A stretch of 64,000 nucleotides of DNA from Sphingobacteriales bacterium 16-39-50. GTDB lineage: Bacteria; Bacteroidota; Bacteroidia; Sphingobacteriales; Sphingobacteriaceae. This document shows, one piece after another, positions 26,550 to 34,756 of this stretch. The notes beneath the pieces were generated by a model, which did no database searches, was not told the origin of the DNA, and worked only from the letters and a program-made list of their open reading frames with translations. The stretch is from NCBI GenBank assembly GCA_002257025.1, contig NCHA01000001.1:900110-964109 (forward strand), given 5' to 3'. Both the position numbers and the translations under genes were made by a program. Each line of letters begins with the position of its first letter. The first letter of the stretch is position 1.

Positions 26550-27167
26550 ATGATAAAAAAAATATCCTGGATTTTGTTTGTGACTCTGGCTATTATTATC
26601 GGGCTTTATCCGGGTATATATTTCCTGATACCCAGAGAATTTGGGTTGTTATCTTCAAAAAAACCTGAATTATTAAACAGCATATTGTGGAACATTGGTT
26701 TTTATACCCACATAATTTTAGGAGGACTTGCTTTACTTATAGGCTGGATCCAATTCAGCTCAAAAATTAGGGCACGAAATATTCGGTTGCATAAACAGGT
26801 TGGCAAGCTTTATCTGACAGCAGTATTTCTAAGTTCCATAGCAGGAATTTATATCGGATTTTATGCTACCGGTGGCATTGTAAGCTCCATGGGCTTTATT
26901 TCTTTGGGTATTATCTGGTTCTGCACCACACTGATGGCTTATTTACATATCCGAAACAAACAGATTAAACAACATCAAAAAATGATGATCTATAGTTATG
27001 CTGCTTGCTTTGCTGCTGTAACATTAAGAATCTGGCTTCCGATATTAATCATGATTTTTGGCGATTTTAATAAAGCTTATGTGATTGTAGCATGGTTGTG
27101 CTGGGTTCCAAATTTATTGGTTGCGAAACTGATTACAAGGAGATTGTCTGAATTAGGATTTATTTGA
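26550..27167 (+). CDS. DUF2306 membrane protein
   Basis: 205 residues from the ATG at 26550. About six to seven membrane helices (WILFVTLAIIIGLYPGIYFL; THIILGGLALLIGWIQF; IRLHKQVGKLYLTAVFLSSIAGIYIGF). The sequence HKQVGKLYL and the His in QIKQHQKMMIYSYAACFAA are typical of the DUF2306 / YozB-like family, sometimes linked to haem. Function unknown. Its last codons (LSELGFI) are encoded inside repeat unit 1 of the array starting at 27146, so the repeat has reset its C-terminus. Confidence 0.83.
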   Translation: MIKKISWILFVTLAIIIGLYPGIYFLIPREFGLLSSKKPELLNSILWNIGFYTHIILGGLALLIGWIQFSSKIRARNIRLHKQVGKLYLTAVFLSSIAGIYIGFYATGGIVSSMGFISLGIIWFCTTLMAYLHIRNKQIKQHQKMMIYSYAACFAAVTLRIWLPILIMIFGDFNKAYVIVAWLCWVPNLLVAKLITRRLSELGFI

Positions 27168-27557
27168 TTAGTAGGATTAGTAGGATTATTATGAAAAAGC
27201 AGAATCACCTTAATCACAGAAATCAAAACAATCATAGTTCAGATAATGGGAGGTTAAATTGTCTGAATTAGGATTTACTTGATTAGTAGGATTATTATGG
27301 GAAAACAGAATCACCTTAATCAGGAAAATCACAAAAATCATAAGAATCATAGTTCAGACAAAGGGTGGATAACGGTGTCTGAACTGTGATTTTGGTGATT
27401 AAGATGATTATGAAATAAATCCTAATAATCATCTTAATCCTACCAATCCTATTCCAGACAATAGACGGTTAAATTGTCAGAATTGTGATTTATGTGATTA
27501 GAATGATTTTGCAAAAATCCCACTAATCCTACCAATCATACCAATCCTATTCCATAC
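27146..27557. repeat. Array of four inverted-repeat-bounded units
   Basis: Four units of 99, 99, 83 and 82 bases (27146-27244, 27261-27359, 27377-27459, 27476-27557). Each begins gtctgaa/gtcagaa and ends ttcagac/ttcagat/ttccagac/ttccatac. The 16-17-base spacers share the theme AAtgGGaGGttAAatt. Units 1 and 2 read gaattaggatt...aatcatagttcag; units 3 and 4 are the same design reversed (gaactgtgatt...aatcctattcc). Each can fold into a hairpin. Degenerate members occur at 10559-10712, 28313-28396 and 30318-30358. Confidence 0.75.
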
Positions 27558-27652
27558 AAATAACTCTAAATCAGACTTATATGATAGATTATTTAAATAA
27601 ATTTCGACCAGGACGGGTTATTTACATCATCATCCAATTCTTAACTTAGCCA

Positions 27653-28261
27653 ATGGATCTATTCAATACCCTTCCGGATAAAAACAAAAATTACCTGCCC
27701 AAAGACGGAACAGTAAATTATTATGGTAAACTATTTAGTCAAAAAGATGCTGATTATTATCTAAAAACCTTGTTGGATACAATAGAGTGGCGGAATGATG
27801 AAGCTAATATTTATGGAAAAAGGATCATAACTAAACGAAAAGTTGCCTGGTATGGAGACAAGTCCTATGAATACACTTACTCCAATACCACAAAATCTGC
27901 ATTAGCCTGGACCAAAGAACTCCTGGAACTTAAATTGCTCATTGAGCACCAAAGCGGTGAAACCTTTAATTCCTGTCTTTTGAATTTGTATCATAATGGT
28001 GAAGAAGGAATGGCCTGGCATAGTGATGCTGAAAAAGATTTAAAAAAGAACGGAGCAATAGCTTCCTTAAGTTTCGGTGCAGAACGAAAGTTTGCCTTCA
28101 AACACAAAAAAAGTAAAGAAACTATTAGCTTAGTTTTAGAGCATGGCAGTTTACTTGTAATGATGGACAGTACTCAATCCCATTGGCTGCACAGGCTTCC
28201 TCCTACCAAATTAATCAGCAGGCCCAGAGTAAACCTTACGTTCAGGACTATTGACAGGTAG
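27653..28261 (+). CDS. alkB: AlkB-like 2-oxoglutarate/Fe(II) dioxygenase
   Basis: 202 residues. The AlkB fold shows the N-terminal nucleotide-recognition part (KRKVAWYGDKSYEYTYS), the iron ligands His-x-Asp in GMAWHSDAEK and the distal His in QSHWLHRLPP, and the 2-oxoglutarate-binding Arg residues in SRPRVNLTFR. It is most like the AlkB2/ALKBH2 group, which removes alkyl groups from DNA bases by oxidative demethylation. Single gene between repeat DNA and Fic; no ada or alkA gene is adjacent. Confidence 0.9.
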   Translation: MDLFNTLPDKNKNYLPKDGTVNYYGKLFSQKDADYYLKTLLDTIEWRNDEANIYGKRIITKRKVAWYGDKSYEYTYSNTTKSALAWTKELLELKLLIEHQSGETFNSCLLNLYHNGEEGMAWHSDAEKDLKKNGAIASLSFGAERKFAFKHKKSKETISLVLEHGSLLVMMDSTQSHWLHRLPPTKLISRPRVNLTFRTIDR

Positions 28262-28312
28262 GAAGAATTAACTACCCTTAGGCTTTTTTTAAAAGCATAT
28301 CCAACAGCTGAT

Positions 28313-28396
28313 ATCTGAACCTTGATTCATTTGATTAAATGATTTCGATGAAAAAATCACCTTAAACAAAAAAATCAAAACAATCACAGTTCAGAC
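28313..28396. repeat. Single 84-base unit of the GTCTGAA repeat family
   Basis: It begins atctgaaccttgatt and ends aatcacagttcagac, so both ends are of the same (ACTGTGATT) type, making it a symmetrical hybrid of the units at 27146-27557. Confidence 0.6.
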
Positions 28397-28537
28397 ATCT
28401 AATTTATTCGACAAGACCTTTGGAACATGTCGAACAGCTTAAAATGTTAATAGCGGCTGCTTCGTAAACTCAAAGTCAATTCTCATATCCCTTACTGAAT
28501 CCACTATGAAACTCATTTATATTTAGATCTGATTTCA

Positions 28538-29392
28538 ATGGTTTCAAGTACAAAAAAAATAATATCCCGTAAACAACGCCTGCATAAAATGAAATTACTT
28601 CCCATCGAAAATATCCAAATCAACCACCAAAAAATAAGGCAAATTGACTCAACTGTAAAATCAATTTACAGACTGATTATTTATAGTCGCTATCATTTAG
28701 ACGATGATCTCCTGGACATCTATTTAGAAGGAGTAAATAATCTGAAAGACCTGTTAAGCATTAAAAATGCTCAAATGGAGGCCCAAAATGAAGATGAAGC
28801 CATAGAATATTTGAAAAATCTGAGAATATCCCTTGATTTTGTAATCGAAGAAATCATTTCACAAAACACTTTTGAAAAAGAAATTCAATTATTCCAATTG
28901 CTTCGACTGGTTTCTCCCGAAACGAATGCTATCCACCCCAATCGCTACCGGCAAACATTGGTACAGATAGGTGCACATATTTGTCCCGAACCGGCTTTGG
29001 TTCCAGCATTGGTTTCTGAGCTCTTTTTCAAAATGCAATCCATAAAAAACCCAATCATAAAAGCCATTTATTTTCATCACGAACTGATTCGTATTCATCC
29101 ATTTGCGGATGGAAACGGAAGGGTAACCAGAATTGCAAAAAACTGGATGCTTATGTATGATTTGTATCCACCTATATTTATAAGTGATGCTCCCCAAAAA
29201 AAGGAATATATCAGCACATTAGGAAATAGTTTCAGGGAACTTGAGAAGCATCAATGTCAATGGAATGATTTTACTTCACAATTTTTTGAGCAGGAACTTG
29301 ACCGGCTAATAACCAATAGCTCCCTCCTTTATGAAAGTATAAATCTGATTGGGAAAAAAAGAGCAGAATTTTATAAAAATAATGGACAGTAA
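28538..29392 (+). CDS. Fic domain protein
   Basis: 284 residues. The catalytic Fic motif HPFADGNGRVTR (residues about 187-198) is complete, including the His that transfers AMP and the GNGR phosphate anchor, preceded by IKAIYFHHELIRI. Fic proteins usually attach AMP or another nucleotide to a target protein. The basic N-terminal stretch (STKKIISRKQRLHKM) is unusual and could be trimmed by a downstream start at residue 18. I do not see a certain inhibitory (S/T)xxxE(G/N) helix. No winged-helix tail, so it is shorter than many bacterial Fic proteins. Confidence 0.85.
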   Translation: MVSSTKKIISRKQRLHKMKLLPIENIQINHQKIRQIDSTVKSIYRLIIYSRYHLDDDLLDIYLEGVNNLKDLLSIKNAQMEAQNEDEAIEYLKNLRISLDFVIEEIISQNTFEKEIQLFQLLRLVSPETNAIHPNRYRQTLVQIGAHICPEPALVPALVSELFFKMQSIKNPIIKAIYFHHELIRIHPFADGNGRVTRIAKNWMLMYDLYPPIFISDAPQKKEYISTLGNSFRELEKHQCQWNDFTSQFFEQELDRLITNSSLLYESINLIGKKRAEFYKNNGQ

Positions 29393-29628
29393 ATCATGGC
29401 TAAATTGACAAATATCTAAGCTAGTGTAAAAATTTACCTATCCGACTACAACCAAAATAGAATCCTCATTCTATTGTAATAATAACACCTGCAAACCAGA
29501 ACAGCAATTACTCAATCCGGTAATTTCTATATTTACCCGTCCAAAAACCAATTAGAATATTCATTAGACTATATTAAACAAAACAAGGTTTTTGCTTGTG
29601 TATAATGATATTATTAACCTAGTTCGGG

Positions 29629-29907
29629 ATGAAATATTTTAACGACTCAGAGAAAGATAGAATTGTGGAAATGGCCTGGGAAGACCGGACCACTTTTGAC
29701 GCCATAAAAGCACAGTTTGGTATTTCACAGGGTGAAGTTGAAAAACTGATGCGAAAAGAGCTCAAATTTTCCAGTTTTAAGCGCTGGCGGAAAAGAGTCT
29801 CATCGGGAGTAGGCGTTAAACATGAATTTAAAGCAAATCCTGACATGCTCCGGTTTAAATGCTCAAGGCAAAGAACTGTCAGCATGAATAAAATATCCAA
29901 AAGATGA
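29629..29907 (+). CDS. TIGR03643/DUF2805 family protein
   Basis: 92 residues. It starts MKYFNDSEKDRIVEMAWEDRTTFDAIKAQFGISQGEVEKLMR, which folds like a helix-turn-helix, then FKRWRKRVSSG. This is the DUF2805 pattern. Members are very often encoded beside cryptochrome/photolyase genes in Bacteroidota and cyanobacteria. Here the DUF2256 gene follows, but no photolyase gene does. The role is unknown; DNA or RNA binding is a guess from the fold. Confidence 0.82.
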   Translation: MKYFNDSEKDRIVEMAWEDRTTFDAIKAQFGISQGEVEKLMRKELKFSSFKRWRKRVSSGVGVKHEFKANPDMLRFKCSRQRTVSMNKISKR

Positions 29908-30023
29908 TGTTCAGCGTAGGATATGGCTGTCAGGGATCTGCAAACCACCAGAATACGTTCCCTGATTAGAAATCAAATGGTATAAATCAGTCCCAAAAAA
30001 GCGAATAATTTGAAATATTAAGG

Positions 30024-30158
30024 ATGAAAAAAAACGAACTGCCACAAAAAATTTGTCATGTTTGCAAACTACCCTTTGTCTGGCGCAAGAAATGGGAAAA
30101 GAACTGGGATGAAGTAAAATATTGCAGTGAAAAATGCAGAAGAAATAAAAACCCATAG
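30024..30158 (+). CDS. DUF2256 small zinc-finger protein
   Basis: 44 residues ([14 protein letters not shown]...). Two Cys pairs ICHVC and YCSEKC flank [17 protein letters not shown], the exact DUF2256 pattern (cysteine pair, FxWRKKW, second pair). It is too short for most gene finders. DUF2256 genes usually sit next to photolyase genes, and it follows the DUF2805 gene by 116 bases. Probably zinc-binding; function unknown. Confidence 0.85.
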   Translation: MKKNELPQKICHVCKLPFVWRKKWEKNWDEVKYCSEKCRRNKNP

Positions 30159-30317
30159 AATAAAAACCCTTAAGCTCATTTTCAAGAATCAATTATTTCA
30201 ATTTAGCGAAGTATTATCAATAGGAGCTTCGATTTAATCATTCAGTAATGTACCTAGACTGATTCTAATGATAAAGCCTAATTTAAGCCAATTAAGTAGT
30301 GGTTATTTTTATTTCCA

Positions 30318-30358
30318 TTGAAGAAATCCTAAAAATCCTATTAATCCTAATCAGGATA
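30318..30358. repeat. Degenerate half-unit of the AATCCTA repeat family
   Basis: aagaaatcctaaaaatcctattaatcctaatcaggata resembles the right arms of units 3 and 4 of the main array, without clear ends. Confidence 0.4.
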
Positions 30359-30416
30359 CCCCAAATTATAATCCCTAAACCCTACCTTTAATTAAATCCC
30401 CATTCATAATTAATCC

Positions 30417-31838
30417 ATGAAAATTCTGCTTACTGGTGTAACCGGATATATTGCACAAAGATTATTGCCCGTTTTATTGGAAAATGGCCATGAAGTAATC
30501 TGTTGTGTGCGGGATAAAAACAGATTTAACAGGAAAAACTATTCGGATTCAAATCTTACTGTAATTGAGTCAGATTTTTTAAATGAGTCAAGTCTGCAGG
30601 AAATTCCAAATGATATTGATGTAGCTTATTACCTCATCCATTCGATGTCAACACAAAGCGGTGACTTTGAAAACATGGAAGAACTTTGTGCGTCCAATTT
30701 TAAAAATCGGATTGAACAAACAAATGCCAGACAAGTGATCTATCTGAGTGGAATCGACAATGCAGAAGAGCTGTCTAAACATTTGTCATCACGTAAAAAC
30801 GTCGAAACTATTCTCTCTGGTTCCAAATTTGCACTCACAACCCTAAAAGCAGGTATTATCGTAGGCTCCGGGAGTGCTTCCTTTGAAATTATTCGTGATC
30901 TGGTGGAGAAATTACCATTTATGGTTACTCCGCGCTGGTTGAAAACAAGGTGCCAGCCAATCGCTATTCGGAATGTGGTGGAATTTTTAGAGCGTGTAAT
31001 TGGCAGATCCGAAACTTATAATAAGAGCTATGATATCGGCGGACCAGATATTTTAAGTTATAAAGAAATGCTATTGCGCTTTGCAAAGGTTCGGGGATTG
31101 AAGCGGCGTATACTGATTGTACCGGTAATGACTCCAAAAATTTCTTCTTACTGGCTATATTTTGTTACGGCTACATCCTATGCTCTCGCAAAGAATTTAG
31201 TAAACAGTATGAAAGTTGAAGTGATTTGTAAACCCAATAACTTGGCTGAAATGCTGGGTATAAAGCTAATTGATTTCGACACATCCATAAAACTCGCATT
31301 CGACAAAATAGAACAAAACCAGGTGCTTTCAAGCTGGAAGGATGCACAAACAAGCGATATATTCAGGGAAGGTTTTTCCAAATTAATTGAAGTGCCTGTT
31401 AACGGATGCTTTATAGACATACGTACCATTAAGGTTAAAAACAGTGCCGCTTCTCTGGAAAAAATATGGTCTATAGGTGGTAAAAATGGCTGGTATTACG
31501 GAAACTGGCTATGGGAAATCAGGGGAGTTCTTGATCAGATTGCCGGAGGTGTTGGAATGCGCAGAGGAAGAAAAAGTGATACTGAAATAGTTTCAGGTGA
31601 TACCCTTGATTTTTGGCGTGTATTATTGGCCGATAAAGATGAAAAGCGACTGCTATTGTATGCCGAAATGAAATTACCCGGTGAGGCCTGGCTGGAATTT
31701 AAAATTGACGAAAATGACATACTCACTCAAACTGCAACTTTCAGACCCCTGGGTGTACTAGGACGGCTCTACTGGTATGCAGTTCTTCCATTTCATGGCT
31801 TCATTTTTAATGGAATGATCAATAAAATTGCCGGATAA
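30417..31838 (+). CDS. SDR family protein with C-terminal DUF2867 domain
   Basis: 473 residues. The N-terminal atypical SDR (KILLTGVTGYIAQRLLP, nucleotide-binding GxTGYxA) spans about 1-290. The C-terminal DUF2867 domain includes WSIGGKNGWYYGNWLWEIRG, MRRGRK, GDTLDFWRV and LPGEAWLEF. These two-domain proteins co-occur with photolyase and DUF2256/DUF2805 genes, which fits its position here. The reaction is unknown. A near-consensus -7 box (TACCTTTA, about 35 bases upstream) could give it its own promoter. Confidence 0.87.
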   Translation: MKILLTGVTGYIAQRLLPVLLENGHEVICCVRDKNRFNRKNYSDSNLTVIESDFLNESSLQEIPNDIDVAYYLIHSMSTQSGDFENMEELCASNFKNRIEQTNARQVIYLSGIDNAEELSKHLSSRKNVETILSGSKFALTTLKAGIIVGSGSASFEIIRDLVEKLPFMVTPRWLKTRCQPIAIRNVVEFLERVIGRSETYNKSYDIGGPDILSYKEMLLRFAKVRGLKRRILIVPVMTPKISSYWLYFVTATSYALAKNLVNSMKVEVICKPNNLAEMLGIKLIDFDTSIKLAFDKIEQNQVLSSWKDAQTSDIFREGFSKLIEVPVNGCFIDIRTIKVKNSAASLEKIWSIGGKNGWYYGNWLWEIRGVLDQIAGGVGMRRGRKSDTEIVSGDTLDFWRVLLADKDEKRLLLYAEMKLPGEAWLEFKIDENDILTQTATFRPLGVLGRLYWYAVLPFHGFIFNGMINKIAG

Positions 31839-32003
31839 AGTTCCATCACAAATAGCTCATACCTGAGGCGCAAAATTGCTTCCAAAAAGTTTAACAACAC
31901 TAATAAATTAGTCCACAATTTTAATTTAAGGTTAAATAATTTAATGCTAAGTGTAAAAACAATTTTAAGATCAGAGGATTAGCAAATTTTATATTTTTAC
32001 TGT

Positions 32004-32594
32004 ATGGATTCCGACATCGGTAAGAAATACGATAAAATTGCAAAGTGGTGGCATGAGAATCATGTCAACAGCTCGTATGGTCTAGAACAGATTGAACGGG
32101 CGATCCGTTATTGTAAACATAAAGGTTCTGCCCTTGATGTAGGTTGCGGAAGCGGTGGCCGGATAATCCGCAAACTAATCCAGGAAAATTTCACTGTGTA
32201 CGGAATTGATGCATCAGCAGAGATGATTGCAATTGCTCAATCGGAGCATAAGGATATTAATTTAATAAACTGCAATATCATCGATTGGGAAAGCGATCAG
32301 CAATTTGACCTGATTATTGCCTGGGACAGCATATTTCATTTACCAATGGCTATGCAAAAACCGGTTATCGCCAAGCTATGCAGGATGCTCAAAAATTCCG
32401 GAATACTGATTTACACTTTTGGGGATGCTGTTGACGAGCATGAAAGCGAATGGCAAGGGGACCATTTCCCGTACAGTAGCATAGGAATAAGCGGGAATCT
32501 AAAGACAATTATGGAATCAGGCTGCGAATGTATTCATCTTGAGCTTGATCAATATCCCGAGAACCATGTTAATATTATTGCTCAAAAGAGATGA
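32004..32594 (+). CDS. Class I SAM-dependent methyltransferase
   Basis: 196 residues. Motif I is ALDVGCGSGGRIIRKL (residues about 44-59), followed by the acidic loop VYGIDASAEMI and motif IV FDLIIAWDSIFHLP. This is the typical Methyltransf_11/25 fold. The substrate cannot be told from sequence. It overlaps the next lipoprotein gene by four bases (ATGA), so the two are translationally linked. Confidence 0.87.
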   Translation: MDSDIGKKYDKIAKWWHENHVNSSYGLEQIERAIRYCKHKGSALDVGCGSGGRIIRKLIQENFTVYGIDASAEMIAIAQSEHKDINLINCNIIDWESDQQFDLIIAWDSIFHLPMAMQKPVIAKLCRMLKNSGILIYTFGDAVDEHESEWQGDHFPYSSIGISGNLKTIMESGCECIHLELDQYPENHVNIIAQKR

Positions 32595-33019
32595 AAACAC
32601 AAATTATTGGGATTATTATTCTACTGGTTCTTGTATCCTGTGCTGAAACGAAACAAAGGGATCAAAAGTCTGTCGCTGAACTTTTTCCTCCGATCAGGGT
32701 CAAGGAATGGGAAAGAACTCCTGTTGTAAATGGCCGTCTTCCAACTAAGGAAGAAATTGATAATGGTACTGCACTCCTTTATTATCCAAACCCCGGCAGT
32801 GATGTAAAAGCTTATGATATGAAATTACCAAAGCTTGCATATTACTCCTACCCTAAAAGCGGGAAAAAAGAACTGGTGGTTGTCATTCAAATTGTTCAAA
32901 GCAAACAAGATACCGTAGTGGGATACCGGCCGCTGACAGGATTGAATGGCGCTTCTGTTTTTAGTCATTTTCAATTTCTGACTGATGAAGAGGTCAAGGA
33001 GCTAATGGAGAAATTTTAA
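32591..33019 (+). CDS. Small lipoprotein of unknown function
   Basis: 142 residues. The signal peptide ends in LVLVSCAETK (Cys about 17). The mature part is short and globular (SVAELFPPIRVKEWERTP, GTALLYYPNPGSDVKAYDM) with no family that I recognise. It is coupled to the methyltransferase by an ATGA overlap. Confidence 0.72.
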   Translation: MKTQIIGIIILLVLVSCAETKQRDQKSVAELFPPIRVKEWERTPVVNGRLPTKEEIDNGTALLYYPNPGSDVKAYDMKLPKLAYYSYPKSGKKELVVVIQIVQSKQDTVVGYRPLTGLNGASVFSHFQFLTDEEVKELMEKF

Positions 33020-33054
33020 TAAATATAAGCTGAGGCATCAAGCTACCCAAAAAA

Positions 33055-33170
33055 AGATTTCTCAATCGTTCCTGCCGGGCTTCCTTAGGAGTAATGTCCA
33101 ATTGCCGTCATTTCGAAAACGCTGGCAGTATCGTTAAAATTTCAATAAATAAAAATGCGTGGAGAAATCT
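33055..33170. repeat. Degraded element with inverted ends AGATTTCTC / GAGAAATCT
   Basis: A 116-base segment bounded by agatttctc (33055-33063) and gagaaatct (33162-33170), with gtcatttcgaaaacg inside. This layout recalls the short GTCATTTCGA...GAGAAATCT intergenic repeats of many Bacteroidota. Apart from this I see no gene between 33020 and 33394. Confidence 0.5.
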
Positions 33171-33394
33171 GTTGAATGGAAGGTTAGGCTTCAATTTAAG
33201 ATATACCTATATAAATCATGCTCTGTGAAACAGATTAATCTGTAGTGGCTGTTCGCTAGGCCGGACCAACTCTTTATAAATCACACAGGACCGCGCCGAA
33301 GAGTTCTGTAATCTAAAACATTAATAAAAAAAAATTACATTAGCCTCTACAATACGTGATTATCCGCGTACCCGTAAATCTGCATCTTGGCAAC

Positions 33395-34660
33395 ATGAAT
33401 CAGCCTAATATTCGAAATAAAGTACAAAGTCCTTTGCTGGTTTACATCTTAAAATGGGTATCCCTATCAATTATTGTAGGAATCCTTGCCGGAACTGCCT
33501 CCGCCTTCTTCCTGGTTTCTTTAGACTGGGTAACAAAGCTTCGTGAAAGCAATCTCTGGATAATTGCTTTTTTACCCCTAGGTGGACTCATCATTGGCCT
33601 GGCCTATCATTATTGGGGCACCGATGTAGTTAAAGGCAATAATCAATTACTGGAAGAGTTTCATAGTCCAAAACAGGTGATTCCGTTAAAAATGGCCCCA
33701 ATGGTATTGTTCGGGACATTGATCACTCATCTTTTCGGTGGTTCTGCCGGACGTGAAGGAACTGCGGTGCAGATGGGCGCAGCGATATCCGACCAGTTCA
33801 GCAGAATATTCAAACTGGAACAGAAAGACCGGCAGATCCTGATTATCATTGGTATCAGTGCCGGCTTTGCATCCGTATTCGGCACTCCGATAGCCGGGGC
33901 TATTTTTGCTCTTGAAGTACTGATATTAAAAAAGTATCGTTATGACGCTATTTTACCAAGCTTATTGGCAGCTCTAATAGCCGATTATACCTGTACAGCC
34001 TGGAATGTCAGTCATACACAATATAGTATCACTTTTGTGCCGGAAATGAGTACTGAGAACATTTTATGGGCAGCCCTGGCAGGCATGATTTTCGGACTTG
34101 CCGCCATGCTTTTTTCAAAAACAACACATTTCTGTACTGATATTTTCAAGAAGATAAATTATGCGCCGGTAAGACCATTTATTGGTGGAATCTTTATAGC
34201 TACAATTATCTGGATAACAGGTGGTTATAAATATATCGGATTAGGCATACCAATCATAGAAAGCGCTTTCAAAACCGATCTTAATTCTTACGACTTTCTT
34301 TTAAAACTCTTATTCACCTCCTTCACCATAGGAGCCGGATTCAAAGGAGGGGAAGTTACACCCTTGTTTTTCATTGGTGCTGCATTGGGAAATGCGCTCG
34401 TATGGTTTATTCCACTTCCTTTAGCCCTGCTTGCCGGAATGGGTCTGGCAGCAATATTTGCAGGTGCAAGCAATACCCCTATTGCATCTACTATTCTGGG
34501 AATCGAACTTTTCGGTATGGAAAGTATGTATTTTATCGGCATTGCCTGTGTCTTTTCTTACCTATTTTCAGGCGGTACCGGTATTTATACTTCTCAAATT
34601 AAAGGCGGGTTTAAACATCTAATCTATGATTGGCTCAAGTCAAAGAGATTGGGAGATTAA
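33395..34660 (+). CDS. CLC-family channel/antiporter, probably fluoride-exporting subtype
   Basis: 421 residues from the ATG at 33395 (MNQPNIRNK), with about ten membrane helices. CLC signatures are GGSAGREGTAVQMG (gating Glu121) and GAGFKGGEVTPLFFIGAALG (the GxFxP region, here EVTP). Where chloride CLCs have GSGIP this protein has VKGNNQLLEE, and GREGP is GREGT. Both changes are marks of the CLC-F fluoride/proton antiporters. No fluoride riboswitch was recognised upstream. Family certain, fluoride specificity inferred. Confidence 0.85.
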   Translation: MNQPNIRNKVQSPLLVYILKWVSLSIIVGILAGTASAFFLVSLDWVTKLRESNLWIIAFLPLGGLIIGLAYHYWGTDVVKGNNQLLEEFHSPKQVIPLKMAPMVLFGTLITHLFGGSAGREGTAVQMGAAISDQFSRIFKLEQKDRQILIIIGISAGFASVFGTPIAGAIFALEVLILKKYRYDAILPSLLAALIADYTCTAWNVSHTQYSITFVPEMSTENILWAALAGMIFGLAAMLFSKTTHFCTDIFKKINYAPVRPFIGGIFIATIIWITGGYKYIGLGIPIIESAFKTDLNSYDFLLKLLFTSFTIGAGFKGGEVTPLFFIGAALGNALVWFIPLPLALLAGMGLAAIFAGASNTPIASTILGIELFGMESMYFIGIACVFSYLFSGGTGIYTSQIKGGFKHLIYDWLKSKRLGD

Positions 34661-34756
34661 TTAATCAAAACTGAAAATGTTTATTCTTCTATATTCTAAC
34701 GATCTAATTCGTTAAAAAATGAATCTTTTTTCTTAATTTTCCGAAACATTTACCAA

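Noticed and set aside
27146..27557. CRISPR array
   Set aside because: Units are 82-99 bases, bounded by inverted repeats and with near-identical spacers in alternating orientation, which is opposite to CRISPR logic; no cas genes are present.
33330..33394. Fluoride riboswitch upstream of the CLC-F-like gene
   Set aside because: The leader is AT-rich with none of the conserved riboswitch helices or loop sequences.
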